Source of the DNA: Girardinichthys multiradiatus | Lineage: Eukaryota; Chordata; Actinopteri; Cyprinodontiformes; Goodeidae | DNA length: 64,000 nt | NCBI RefSeq assembly: GCF_021462225.1 | Contig: NC_061800.1 | Coordinates: 1,736,001-1,800,000 of the forward strand | Direction of reading: 5' to 3' | Shown here: one piece after another, positions 22,060 through 32,169 of the stretch | Numbering within the stretch: position 1 is the first letter of the stretch | Layout: each line of letters begins with the position of its first letter | The notes under the pieces: generated by a model | The model's input: the letters and a program-made list of their open reading frames with translations, nothing else | Database searches by the model: none | What the model was told of the DNA's origin: nothing | Position numbers and translations under genes: made by a program

Positions 22060-22520
22060 GGTGGTGTGATATTTGGGTGAAATGCTGGTTTACCTGATGG
22101 TAAACCAGCAGTTTATTGGCAAATGAGAATAACACAACAATTTGGATTTACCTAAAAAGTTGAACAGAAACAGGGTTAACGAGTTTCCACATAGGCAGCG
22201 CCTTCGGTAGCGGCTTAGCTCTTTATCAGCATACAGTCATAAAACCCCCCAAGGCGGAAAATACGTAAAACACAAAGGGTAACAATATGATAGAACAAAC
22301 AATGGGGTGGCCAGGCCACAAGGTCCAGGCTGCAGACTGCAGTCTGCTTCGAATAAGAAAACGTCTAAAAACTCCTGGCTGATTGGCAAGCACGCTTAAC
22401 AGTTCAGCATAGACACTTCAATCAATATTGCATCCAACCAGTTAATACCTTGGATTAATTAGTGGTGATCCTAATTCACCTTAACTATGCTTCACCCTGC
22501 TCAGACCTCTAAATACACCT
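22060..22520 (-). repeat. LTR-like or R-region-like sequence (tentative)
   Basis: On the minus strand there is a signal-like ccaataaactg immediately followed by a perfect 12-bp inverted repeat (tgctggtttacc / ggtaaaccagca, 22083-22110). An AATAAA beside a small hairpin is common in retroelement R regions. No partner copy is found in the window, so this remains a suggestion. Confidence 0.25.
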
Positions 22521-23159
22521 ATTTGATTTAGTATAAAAAGAAGGAAATTACTTGCGTCGATTTATTCTTTTTACCGGCTTGAGGATGGGTCATGGGTCTG
22601 AAGGAAAACAGGGGGAGACCTGTAGTTGTCATGCATGCGTAATCAACTCAAAAATGTCAACTTCTCTTCCGTCCAAAATGGGAAAAATGAGAAACCGTTG
22701 CAGCGGAAAAGTAAAAAACGCCCAAGAGCTTCTATTTCTCCAGAAATATGCCTTCGAACGTAGTGTCGTGACACTACGGCTGGAAATGGCGGTTAAAAGT
22801 TTGTTTCCTCTGGTTTTAATAGACTCTGGTGACATCAGAGCTGCAAGGCCTGTTGAGCTGCGACGTCCATTGCTGCGACAAATGCTGATTTGCGTAGTAC
22901 AGTCGTTTACCTGACCAAAATGGCGGGTGACCTAACAAATTATTACTAAAGCAAGCTGCAGTATTGTCTCAGTTATTCAACGGGATGGAGTAAACTATCC
23001 CTACAAACAGCACTATCTACTACCAAATCTGCAACACGTCTAGCTTTTTTAGCAACAACATGACAGTAGTTAGCCACATCTAGCAGCTCCTCTTCAGAAC
23101 CAGTCACAATTTGCTCTTCGTGGGATTTCCTCAGATGACACATCACCCCACCAACACTC
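22521..23159. other. Unassigned sequence before the Gypsy fragment
   Basis: A 120-codon plus frame (22552-22914) has no recognisable domain, and its complement is also open for 68 codons, so I do not call a gene. Part of this may be the remains of the Gypsy gag region. Confidence 0.25.
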
Positions 23160-24200
23160 GATAGTGGCCGCTTTTTATAGAAGACTCACACGGGGAGACA
23201 TTTTCTGGTCGATACAGGTTCCCAGAAGAGGTTCATTCCCCCAGCTGATTCCGATAGGCTGGCTGAAGGCTGCAGTCCGCTGCTGACTAAGGCTAATGGC
23301 TCTCCCATCAAGACATTTGGTGAAAGATTGATGACTGTCTGTTTTTATGACCGGGACTTAGAGTGGAACTTTGTAGTTGCTGTGAGCTCAGTACCTATCA
23401 TAGGTGCTTATTTTGTCTGTGCTAATGGGCTGCTTGTTGATGTTGCTAACAGATGTTTGATGGAGACAGTATCATTTTCTTGACAGCCTTGTATGATGCA
23501 AGGAGGTGGGCCGTTAGTACATGCTGAAGTTTTAGCTTCTGGGGATGTTTTTCTGGTGTCCATATTTATTTTGTATGCTGTGGGAAAATGAGCATAAATA
23601 GTATTTTTGACAGAGAGTTGCTTGCTCTCTACATAGCAACACGCCATTTTCATTTTTTTCTTGAGGGCCGCCAATTTACTGCGCATGTCGACCACAAGCT
23701 CAAGTTTCTGACCCCTGGTCTGCATGCCAGCAACTTCTCCTGGCCGCTGTTTCTGAGTTTACAACAGACATGTTGTAAACTGGCAAGTCCAACTTGGTGC
23801 CTGACTGTTACGCACGCTAGGTGCTTTGGCCTATGTTGGCTTTGATTATTCTGCTATGGCAGTAGACCAGCGTACTTATGCAGACATCCTAACACTCCAG
23901 TCAGCACCAGCAGGCCACAAGCTGAAGGAGAAGCAGGTGCAAGAAGGTGGTTCTCTCCTGATCTGTGACGTTTCCACGGGCCACCCTCGCCCTGTGGTTC
24001 TTGTTTTGTGGTGCCGCCGTATGCCAGTGAGCTAAAGTACACAGGCAAACTAAGACACCTCCCAAAGAGGTTTGATCATGTTATGTGTACCTCCTCCACA
24101 GGGTTTCACTCATCTCTTGACTATGATTGATCATACCACCTGGGGCCCAGAAGTGGTTCCCATTACATCTACAACATCTTTTTGTTTTTCACAAGTTTAC
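23160..24200 (+). mobile_element. Ty3/Gypsy retrotransposon, internally deleted
   Basis: The retropepsin motif LVDTGSQ is at 23205-23225, followed by ANGSPIKTFG and CANGLLVDVANR (to 23455). The RT is missing: after about 120 bp the sequence resumes with RNase H (FDRELLALYIATRHFHFFLEG, 23600-23665, then AHVDHKL). The chromodomain-side linker follows (DYSAMAVDQRTYADILTLQSA at 23844 on), then integrase fragments such as GFTHLLTMIDHTT (24105-24140). Frameshifts separate the blocks. It lies in nmi intron 4. Confidence 0.75.
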
Positions 24201-25139
24201 AAATGCACCCCCGTTTAGTGATGGTATCAGTTGTAAACACAAATCTGTGTTGAAAAAAAACCGAAATATTTTGAATCCTTTACAGTAGCAGCTACAGTGG
24301 AGTGATCGATGGATTTACAAAGGTTCTGGTAGAATCTGGTAATTAGACTGTAAAACTAGTTTAAACCAGTTTACTTCCTGCTTGGCCCCAGATTGTTTTG
24401 GTTCCACCGAGAAAAAACGTGTAAAACATAGAGGATCCCCAAACGTTAAGTGCAGCAACAGAAAATATTTGTTGTTCATTTAATAGAATAAGTCAGATAT
24501 GTCACAGTACATAGACATCAGATCATATCGTGAGAGCCTTTACACAGCAAACAATCCACCAAGTGCAACAGTGAAAACAGGAAGTGACCCAATAAGCCTT
24601 ACACTTCCAATACTTTCCTTTCTTCCAGCCTTCAGGCACGGTTTATGATTTGTAAATAGTAAAATTATATTTTGGTATGACCCACTCCAACCATTGTGGT
24701 CCTTAATATTATTGTAGGTATTTTTAACTTTTCTATGCATTACCTCCTCGAAAACCTTCTCATTTCTCCTGGTCCCATGGCCAATCAGTGAACAGCAGTA
24801 TGTTCATGTCACATGTAGTTCCTTCTCAGCCCCGGACGTACCTCCTCACAAGCAGGGACCAAAAAACGTTGGTACCGGTACCTATTTGCGAGCTGAGTGG
24901 AGTGGAGAAGGGCCAAATTGAGCCAGTGGAAATGCTGTCAAAGTATAAAAGAGAATAATATAGTTATATTCTTCAAATATAGAACAATTTTCTGTTATCT
25001 AATTTCTGTACTGAATTTAAAAACACAATTCTTTCAATGTACAAAGTGTGACCATAGTCTGAATATTGCCTCTGGAACTCAGACTTTGTAAAACTATTGT
25101 TCACAAGTATTAAGCAATCATTTTGTGTTGTCTACGTAG
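24201..25139. other. Unassigned intronic sequence
   Basis: AT-rich, no convincing reading frame and no repeat I recognise. ggtaccggtacc at 24872-24883 is a 12-bp perfect palindrome of no obvious meaning. Confidence 0.3.
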
Positions 25140-25326
25140 GTCCATGTGGATGTTTCCAGGAAAGAGCTCAAAGTATTCGATATCCCCCCTTCCATGCCAG
25201 AGGACAGGATAAAGGACCGTCTGGAAATGAGTTTTTCTAGACCAACCAGGGGAGGAGGAGAAGTAGCAAGTGTGGATTACAGTAGCAACACAGGAACAGG
25301 GTCCATCACATTTTTGAAACCTGGAG
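25140..25326 (+). CDS. nmi: nmi exon: end of NID1 and start of NID2
   Basis: The acceptor is tctacgtag^gtc and the donor is cctggag^gtatga. The exon is 187 nt, phase 0 in and phase 1 out. It encodes VHVDVSRKELKVFDIPPSM, then LEMSFSRPTRGGGEV, the hallmark end of a NID repeat, then GTGSITFLKPGG, the start of the second NID repeat. This combination is diagnostic of NMI/IFI35, and the VHVDVSRKEL start and the LKKFQ end of the next exon favour NMI over IFI35. Confidence 0.93.
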
Positions 25327-25433
25327 GTATGAATCTCTAGGTCACATATTGAAATGCCTGTAGTAAAATGATTTCATAACCTGTGTGTCATTTGTTCCCC
25401 ATTTACCTATAATTATTCATTATTATTAATTAA

Positions 25434-25460
25434 TTACCTATAATTATTAATTATAGGTAA
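25434..25460. repeat. AT-rich inverted repeat
   Basis: ttacctataatt and its perfect complement are separated by 3 nt, about 110 bp after the nmi exon at 25140-25326. AT-rich context makes chance or a small palindromic repeat the likely explanation. Confidence 0.5.
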
Positions 25461-25489
25461 ATTACAATAATTATTCATGAAGTGTTGAA

Positions 25490-26710
25490 TAATGCCAAGG
25501 ACTCAAATCCAGGTAATGGGAAAGGCATCAGGCCTTCAGGGTACTCACCATCTCATCAGTTCCCTGGATGTTCACTGGTGTTGGTGTGGTGGGTCTGCAC
25601 CTGCGGAAATCCAACACCAGCTGCTTGGTTTTCCCAGCTGCTTGGTTTTCCCCACATTTATCAGGAGGTGGTTCTGCTGGTACCAGTCCACAAAGTTCTG
25701 TGTTCTCTGTCTATACTCTGAGTCGTCCTCACCTGTGATAAGGCCGACTATGGCAGAGTCATTAGCAAACTTCTGAAGATGACAGCCAGGGGAATTGATA
25801 GTTGATGGAAAAGTCTGCAGTGTAGAGGGTGAACAGAAAAGGTGCCAGCACAGTTCCTTGCAGGGCCACTGTACTTCAGACCAGCGTGTCAGAGACATAG
25901 CCCAGTGTCCTCACATACTGCGAGTGAGGTAGTACAGAATTCACTGAGATAGATGGTGGTCCACTCATGACAGTTCCAGCTTGTACCTTAGAAGTCCAGA
26001 CTGAATGATTATAAAAGCACTGCAGAAATCAAAAAACATGATCCTCACAGTGCTTTCAGGCTTCTCTCAGTGGGTCAGAGCTTGGTCTAGAAGGTAGATA
26101 AAGGTAGGTAAATGCTAGGCTGATAGACGAACTACAGCAGATCCAACTCACCGGGGGGTGAAGATGGCTGAGGACCAACCTTTCGAGGGTTTTTATCAGA
26201 TGTGAGGTCAGTGCTGCCGATGTGTCGCCACTGAGGTCCTTCTGTTGTATGGTCTTAGGCACTGGTAATACACAGGAGATCTTCTACAGCCATGGTGCTT
26301 TGTGAGGGGGGATTGTCTGATCAAACCAGTTAGAGAACTGGTACAGATGATTCACCCACCCTATATCTCCTACAGCCTGGGAGTTTGGTTTCTGACTTGA
26401 ACATTTTTTTCAGGCTCTTCCAAACCTTACTGATATTCTGCTGTAGCAGGCACTCCATCTTCATCCTCTAGGTTTTTTTTTATCATCCCTGATCTTTCTT
26501 CTCAGTTCCTTCTGCACAGCTCTTAGCTTCTCCTTGTTTCCTGATCTAAAGGTTCTCTTCTTCTCCTTGAGAGCCTGTATTTCGGGGTTGATCCAGGCCT
26601 TCTTATAGGAGAAACACTGTGCCTTCATAAGGGGAACAGTGTTGTCCTCACATAAGTTAATGTGATGCTGTCTGTGATTCCTCATGAGGAGCACAGAACT
26701 CTTCCCAGAA
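25490..26710 (-). mobile_element. CR1/L2-type LINE fragment, decayed
   Basis: Minus-strand frames read KEKKRTFRSGNKEKLRAVQKELRRKIRDDKK (26461-26694), [18 protein letters not shown] (26056-26262) and HLQKFANDSAIVGLITGEDDSEYRQ...VDWYQQNHLLINVGKTK (25572-25898), in the order expected for an L2/CR1-type ORF2. The catalytic motif reads FAND instead of FADD. The copy is clearly older than the two LINEs at 29.2 and 48.5 kb and belongs to a different family. Confidence 0.68.
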
Positions 26711-27500
26711 CAAAATTATTAGCTTCAATGTATTGTATATTCACATCAACTGAGCAGCTAGTCTGCTAGCACCTAGCAAACAACATAAAATAACATTATT
26801 CAGCTTATTTCCTCCTAATGTTTCTGCCCAAACACTACCTCTTACGTGAACCATTTCTGGAGAATGAGTTCCGAAGGGCGCTGGTTTTGAGTAGCGAAGC
26901 TGTCCCAATCATCCACGTGTGGGCATTATGTCTTAAATCAGAAAAATGTGTTGCCTATTTTACACCAACCCTAAAACTAGGTCAAACACTGTCCATTTCT
27001 TTTTCTGAAATATCTTGCAAAAGGAGGCTTTAATGTTCACAATATTCTTTTGAAGCAGGCTCTGGTTGCCGCACACATGCCCTGCAGCTAGTGATGAAGT
27101 CTCTTGAAGCACTGAGGCTTTCCATTCTATTACTTTACTCAAGAGCCGAGGCATCAACATTATTTGCTCTACTGCGCCATCAAGTCGGCAATAAAAGTGA
27201 AATAGGCAGAATGATTATAATGATGTGAATTTCTTGTGTATAGCTTTAAATCGACTAAATAAATGAATGGTGTTTTGATGCCAATAAATTCAGAATATGG
27301 TGTCTGTATGATCTTAATCTGTCTTTATGATACAATGGCTGAATCAAAAGGAAAAGTGGAAACAAATGTGGGAGAGGGTTGTGATGTGAATTTCCTTTGT
27401 TACATACATACAATGCTTATAATAACGGTCATGTTTAACCAGGTGAAGCCTCCTTGAGATTTAAAGCTTTTTCCAAGATAGATTTATAGAAATTTGTTCC
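26711..27500. other. Unassigned intronic sequence
   Basis: No reading frame longer than about 70 codons and no recognisable repeat. Confidence 0.3.
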
Positions 27501-27502
27501 CT

Positions 27503-27570
27503 AAATGCGAATCGAACCCAGATAACATAGGTACAAGAGCCAGCTCTTAACCAATAGACTGCCAAGAACT
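27503..27570 (-). repeat. tRNA-like SINE remnant
   Basis: On the minus strand an A-box-like tattggttaagagctgg and a B box gggttcgattcgc are spaced as in a tRNA. No acceptor-stem pairing is apparent, so this is not a functional tRNA but probably a SINE head. Confidence 0.4.
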
Positions 27571-27970
27571 GCAAAATGATCCTGGTGAGCCCATCAACAA
27601 TTTTGTACCTATATAAGCATATTTATTTGCACATTGGTCTACATGGTTTATCATGGATTATTTTGTTCAATAAAATTCCTCCAGTTGGAGACAAAAGGAT
27701 ACAATTTAGTTTGATTTTCTTTTCATCATATTGATTTTATGCTGTACGAAATGGCACATTTTGATAATACACAGGACAAATGTCATGAGCAAAGGCTATG
27801 TCATATGCAGGCGGAGTCCTGCAAATATAAATCAGCTTTTTTATTTGACCATATTCCATTTTATGAGGTGAAAAACACATTTGGCACAATTTTGGCACAT
27901 TTGGTTAAATTGTACCAAAATGCCAGCTCTGCCTGGCACACTGCCCACTAAAACGTTTGTGGAACAAATA

Positions 27971-29228
27971 CAGGAGTTGGACAATGAAACTGAAACACCT
28001 GGTTTTAGACCACAATAATTTATTAATATGGTTTTGCGGCCAATACAGCATCAATTCGTCTTGGGAATGACATATACAAGTCCTGCACAGTGGTTAGAGG
28101 GATTTTAAGCCATTCTTCTTGTAGGATAGTGGCCAGGTCACTACGTGATACTGGTGGAGGAAAACGTTTCCTGAATCGCTCCTCCAAAACACCCCAAAGA
28201 GGCTTAATAATATTTAGATCTGGTGACTGTGCAGGCCATGGGAGATGTTCAACTTCACTTTCATGTTCATCAAACCAATCTTTCACCAGTCTTGCTGTGT
28301 GTATTGGTGCATTGTCATCCTGATACACGGCACCGCCTTCAGGATACAATGTTTGAATCATTGGATGCACATGGTCCTCAAGAATGGTTCGGTAGTCCTT
28401 GGCAGTGACGCGCCCATCTAGCACAAGTATTGGGCCAAGGGAATGCCATGATATGGCAGCCCAAACCATCACTGATCCACCCCCATGCTTCACTCTGGGC
28501 ATGCAACAGTCTGGGTGGTACGCTTCTTTGGGGCTTCTCCACACCGTAACTCTCCCGTATGTGGGGAAAATAGTAAAGGTGGACTCATCAGAGAACAATA
28601 CATGTTTCACATTGTCCACAGCCCAAGATTTGCGCTCCTTGCACCATTGAAACCGACGTTTGGCTTTGGCATGATTGACCAAAGGTTCGGCTATAGCAGT
28701 CCGGCCGTGTATATTGACCCTGTGTATCTCCCGACGGACAGTTCTGGTGGAAACAGGAGAGTTGAGGTGCACATTTAATTCTGCCGTGATTTGGGCAGCC
28801 GTGGTTTTATGTTTTTTGGATACAATCCAGGTTAGCACCAGAAAATCCCTTTCAGACAGCTTCCTCTTGCGTCCACAGTTAATCCTGTTGGATGTGGTTC
28901 GTCTTTCTTGGTGGTATGCTGACATTACCCTGGATACCGTGGCTCTTGATACATCACAAAGACTTGCTGTCTTGGTCACAGATGCGCCTGCAAGACGTGC
29001 ACCAACAATTGGTCCTCTTTTGAACTCTGGTATGTCACCCATAATGTTGTGTGCATTTCAATATTTAGAGCAAAACTGTGCTCTTACCCTGCTAATTGAA
29101 CCTTCACACTCTGCTCTTACTGGTGCAATGTGCAATCAATGAAGACTGGCTACCAGGCTGGTCCAATTTAGCCATGAAACCTCCCACACTAAAATGACAG
29201 GTGTTTCAGTTTTATTGTCCAACCCGTG
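27971..29228 (-). mobile_element. Tc1-like transposon (1.26 kb) with both terminal repeats
   Basis: Terminal inverted repeats of about 30 bp (caggagttggacaatgaaac at the left; gttttattgtccaacccgtg at the right) are flanked by TA at 27969-27970 and 29229-29230. The transposase is uninterrupted on the minus strand. It lies in nmi intron 5, antisense to the gene, and the next LINE begins only about 12 bp further. Confidence 0.93.
28023..29042 (-). CDS. Tc1-like transposase, 339 aa, third catalytic residue replaced by Lys
   Basis: The N-terminal paired-like helix-turn-helix region (about residues 1-110) contains SVTKTASLCDVSRATVSRVM. The DDE domain has FSDES with D152 and YQDDNAP with D243. The motif normally reading ...DLN-I-I-E-PLW has K280 (codon AAG, plus-strand 28203-28205) where the catalytic Glu belongs. 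WPAQSPDLN, GGGSVMVWAAIS and SFPRRIDAVLAA are well preserved. Length is normal for the family (about 340). The protein should fold and bind DNA but not catalyse transposition. An E-to-K change requires a single G-to-A transition. Confidence 0.9.
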   Translation of the reverse strand: MGDIPEFKRGPIVGARLAGASVTKTASLCDVSRATVSRVMSAYHQERRTTSNRINCGRKRKLSERDFLVLTWIVSKKHKTTAAQITAELNVHLNSPVSTRTVRREIHRVNIHGRTAIAEPLVNHAKAKRRFQWCKERKSWAVDNVKHVLFSDESTFTIFPTYGRVTVWRSPKEAYHPDCCMPRVKHGGGSVMVWAAISWHSLGPILVLDGRVTAKDYRTILEDHVHPMIQTLYPEGGAVYQDDNAPIHTARLVKDWFDEHESEVEHLPWPAQSPDLNIIKPLWGVLEERFRKRFPPPVSRSDLATILQEEWLKIPLTTVQDLYMSFPRRIDAVLAAKPY

Positions 29229-29240
29229 TATGCTTCAACT

Positions 29241-31832
29241 GATTCAGAATCAGAAAAGCTTTATTGCCAAGTACGTTTTTGGACATACAAGGAATTTGTT
29301 TTGGCGTAGTCGGTGCAATACAATACAAATTAAACAGTATAAACATATCTACAATATAATAGAAATATATGTGCACAGTTTTAAGTGAGTGAGAGTAAGT
29401 ATAGAGCAGTATAAGATGCAAGAGCAATACAACAGTGCAGGTGATCATTGTGCAAGTATGGCAGGAGTCCAAGCTGAGCGTTAATGTAACGCATAGAGTT
29501 ACAGGTTACAGGTGTCCTGTCAGCAAAAAAGGGGGGGTGTGGGGGAAAGGGAGAATGTCAGGGTGGTTTCCGGGCTTTGTTAACCAGGCTGGTGGCAGAT
29601 GGGAAAAAACTGTTCTTGTGGCGTGAGGTTTTGGTCCGGATGGACCGCAGCCTCCTGCCAGAGGGGAGAGTCTCAAAGAGTCTGTGACCGGGGTGGGAGG
29701 GATCAGCCAGAATCTTCCCTGCCCGCTTCAGGGTCCTGGAGGTGTACAGTTCCTGGAGCGACAGTAGACTGCAGCCAATCACCTTCTCAGCAGACCGAAT
29801 GACACGCTGCAGCCTGCCCTTATCCTTGGCTGTAGCAACGGCGTACCAGATGGTGATGGAGGAGGTGAGGATGGACTCAATGATGGCTGTGTAGAAGTGC
29901 ACCATCATAGTCTTTGGCAGGTTGAATTTCTTCAGCTGCCGCAGGAAGAACATCCTCTGCTGGGCTTTCTTGATGAGGGAGCTGATGTTTGGCTCCCACT
30001 TGAGATCCTGGGAGATGATGGTTCCCAGGAAGCGGAAAGATTCCACAGTGTCAATTGTGGAGTCACAGAGGGTGATGGGGGCAGGTGGGGCTGGGTTCTG
30101 CCTGAAGTCCACAACCATCTCCACTGTCTTTAGAGCGTTGAGCTCAAGGTTGTTCTGGCTGCACCAGTCCAACAGATGGTCCACCTCCCATCTATACGCG
30201 GACTCGTCACCATCAGAGATGAGTCCGATCAGGGTGGTGTCCTCCGCAAACTTCGGAAGCTTGACAGACTGGTGACTGGAGGTGCAGCTGTTGGTGTACA
30301 GGGAGAAGAGCAGAGGAGAGAGAACACAGCCTTGGGGGGAACCACTGCTGATGGTCAGGGAGTCAGAGACGTGCTTCCCCAGCCTCACGCGCTGCTTCCT
30401 GTTGGACAGGAAGTCAGTTATCCACCTGCAGGTGGAGTCGGGCACACTCAGCTGGGAGAGCTTCTCCTGTAGCAGAACTGGGACGATGGTGTTGAAGGCA
30501 GAGCTGAAATCCACAAACAGGATCCTGGCGTAGGTTCCTGTGGAGTCCAGGTGCCGGAGGATGAAGTGAAGGGCTAGGTTGACTGCATCATCTACAGACC
30601 TGTTGGCTCTGTAGGCAAACTGCAGGGGGTCCAGGAGGGGGTCGGTGATGTCTTTTAGGTGTGAGAGCACAAGGCGCTCAAAGGACTTCATCACCACAGA
30701 GGTCAGGGCGACGGGTCTGAAGTCATTAAGCCCTGTGGTCCTTGGCTTCTTGGGAACAGGGACGATGGTGGAGGACTTGAAGCAGGCTGGCACATGACAT
30801 GTCTCCAGTGAGGTGTTAAAAATGTCTGTGAAGACTGGAGACAGCTGATCAGCGCAGTGCTTCAGGCTGGCTGGTGAGACAGAATCCGGACCAGCAGCTT
30901 TCCGGGGGTTCTGTCTCCTGAAGAGTTTGCTGACGTCCCTCTCCTGGATGGAAAGAGCCGTCCTCGGCGTGGGTAGGGGGCTGGTGGGGGGGAACTTCAG
31001 GGTGGGGGTTGGAGGTGCCAAGGCCCCTCTTGAGGTTGGGGTGGTGAATTGTGGCTGCAGCTCTTGGGGGGTGCCGTGGGGGATGGTTGCAGGACTGTCC
31101 CTTTGTCTTTCAAAGCGGCAGTAGAACTCGTTCAGGTCGTTGGCGAGGCGTCGGTCGTTGATGGAGTGGGGGGCTTTCGGCTTGTAGTTGGTGATTTGCT
31201 TGAGCCCTTTCCAGACAGACGCAGAGGATTCCAGGTCTGGAGAACAGTGCTGCTGAATCACTGTCACGTCGTTGCACCAACCACTGATGAGGTAAAAACA
31301 GATTCCTCCACCTTTCGCCTTGCCGGAGAGTTCCGTGTCTCTGTCCGCTCTGTAGAGCTGGAATCCTGCCAGCTGCAGCGCAGAGTCCGGTATTAATCCA
31401 CACAGCCACGTCTCCGTGAAGCACAAAACTGCCGATGAATAAAAGTCCCTGTTTTTCCCCAACAGCAGTTGTAGTTCCTCAATTTTGTTGGGAAGTGAGC
31501 GCACGTTAGAGAGAAATATTCCAGGTAACGGTGTTCGTAGTCCACGCTGGCGAAGTCGTACCAGCACCCCAGCCCGTTTCCCTCTCTTCCGGCGTTTCAC
31601 CGCGTGAACAAAGGTGAGCGCACCTTTGACCAGAATGTCCAAAAATTCCAGAGCAGTAGGCAGAAAAGTTGGAAATAACTCCTCTGGTGTAGTAGCCCTG
31701 ATGTTCATGAGTTCTTCTCTGGTGAGAGAGCTCCGGGTACCATCACAGAAGACCGTTTTAAAGCAAAAAACAAAACAAAACAATGCACACCAACACGCCG
31801 AGGCGACCATCTGCGGCGCCATCTTGATAAAG
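29241..31832 (-). mobile_element. CR1/L2-superfamily LINE (Rex1-like), copy 1
   Basis: The 3' end (plus-strand left side) carries the attcagaatcag repeats and tttattgccaagtacg, typical 3' UTR sequence of this group. The 5' end lies just before the ORF start at 31822. The copy contains one 754-codon ORF. It is nearly identical by eye to 48484-50137 across the shared 1.65 kb, so both are recent. It is antisense to nmi in intron 5. Confidence 0.85.
29558..31822 (-). CDS. LINE ORF2-like protein, 754 aa, with internal deletion
   Basis: Residues 1-199 carry a basic N-terminus and part of an apurinic-type endonuclease (GIFLSNVRSL near 101-110, FTETWL at 135-140). At about residue 199 the frame jumps from PDLES straight to SVWKGLKQI, so the second half of the endonuclease, including its SDH-type motif, is missing while the frame is kept. 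The RT domain follows: [31 protein letters not shown] and [18 protein letters not shown]. The active-site motif reads FAED (E527, plus-strand 30242-30244) instead of FADD. The thumb and C-terminal CWY-type region are intact to the stop. I predict no activity. Confidence 0.85.
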   Translation of the reverse strand: MAPQMVASACWCALFCFVFCFKTVFCDGTRSSLTREELMNIRATTPEELFPTFLPTALEFLDILVKGALTFVHAVKRRKRGKRAGVLVRLRQRGLRTPLPGIFLSNVRSLPNKIEELQLLLGKNRDFYSSAVLCFTETWLCGLIPDSALQLAGFQLYRADRDTELSGKAKGGGICFYLISGWCNDVTVIQQHCSPDLESSASVWKGLKQITNYKPKAPHSINDRRLANDLNEFYCRFERQRDSPATIPHGTPQELQPQFTTPTSRGALAPPTPTLKFPPTSPLPTPRTALSIQERDVSKLFRRQNPRKAAGPDSVSPASLKHCADQLSPVFTDIFNTSLETCHVPACFKSSTIVPVPKKPRTTGLNDFRPVALTSVVMKSFERLVLSHLKDITDPLLDPLQFAYRANRSVDDAVNLALHFILRHLDSTGTYARILFVDFSSAFNTIVPVLLQEKLSQLSVPDSTCRWITDFLSNRKQRVRLGKHVSDSLTISSGSPQGCVLSPLLFSLYTNSCTSSHQSVKLPKFAEDTTLIGLISDGDESAYRWEVDHLLDWCSQNNLELNALKTVEMVVDFRQNPAPPAPITLCDSTIDTVESFRFLGTIISQDLKWEPNISSLIKKAQQRMFFLRQLKKFNLPKTMMVHFYTAIIESILTSSITIWYAVATAKDKGRLQRVIRSAEKVIGCSLLSLQELYTSRTLKRAGKILADPSHPGHRLFETLPSGRRLRSIRTKTSRHKNSFFPSATSLVNKARKPP

Positions 31833-32169
31833 GATCAGTCCAAATCTGCAGCAGGTATTGTCAAGACGTTGATGAGTAAAACTTGAGGCTTCTCCTAAGA
31901 TTTCAAAAGGATTTTCATAGAGTTTTGCAGTTTTTATTTAGTGAAAAGGTTTGCAGAGGCTCAAAAAATAAATATGTTCCTTTGTTTAATCAAAACTAAA
32001 TCGGACATAGTAACATTTGCAATAGTGGTTCCACTGGAAAATGTTTAATTTATGTCCTACCTTTACATAGGTACCAAATGCATTTTGACTATCTAACTGT
32101 CGAGCTATACTTTAATATTATTTTAGCTATGTAATTTCAGGCGTAAATTGGTCCAAAACCCCGTTGCAG

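Larger units (their letters stand above)
13631..25139 (+). other. nmi: nmi intron 4 (11.5 kb, filled with repeats)
   Basis: This is a phase-0 intron between the exons at 13524 and 25140. It contains repeat B split by Rex3 copy b, three SINEs, three LINE fragments, an L1/Tx1 fragment and a collapsed Gypsy element. Stretches 13631-14640, 21350-21780, 22520-23160 and 24200-25139 show no open frame or repeat I recognise. The segment 14280-14420 is locally CpG-richer than its surroundings. Confidence 0.8.

Noticed and set aside
22552..22914. 120-codon ORF upstream of the Gypsy fragment
   Set aside because: No domain, and the opposite strand is open too. I kept the region as unassigned.
27503..27570. 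A tRNA gene on the minus strand
   Set aside because: A and B boxes are present but the acceptor and anticodon stems do not pair; treated as a SINE remnant.
28090..29142. Plus-strand ORFs of 61-155 codons
   Set aside because: Antisense shadows of the minus-strand Tc1-like transposase.
29897..31886. Plus-strand ORFs of 60-117 codons
   Set aside because: Antisense shadows of the LINE ORF; the same set recurs at 48.8-49.8 kb over the second copy.
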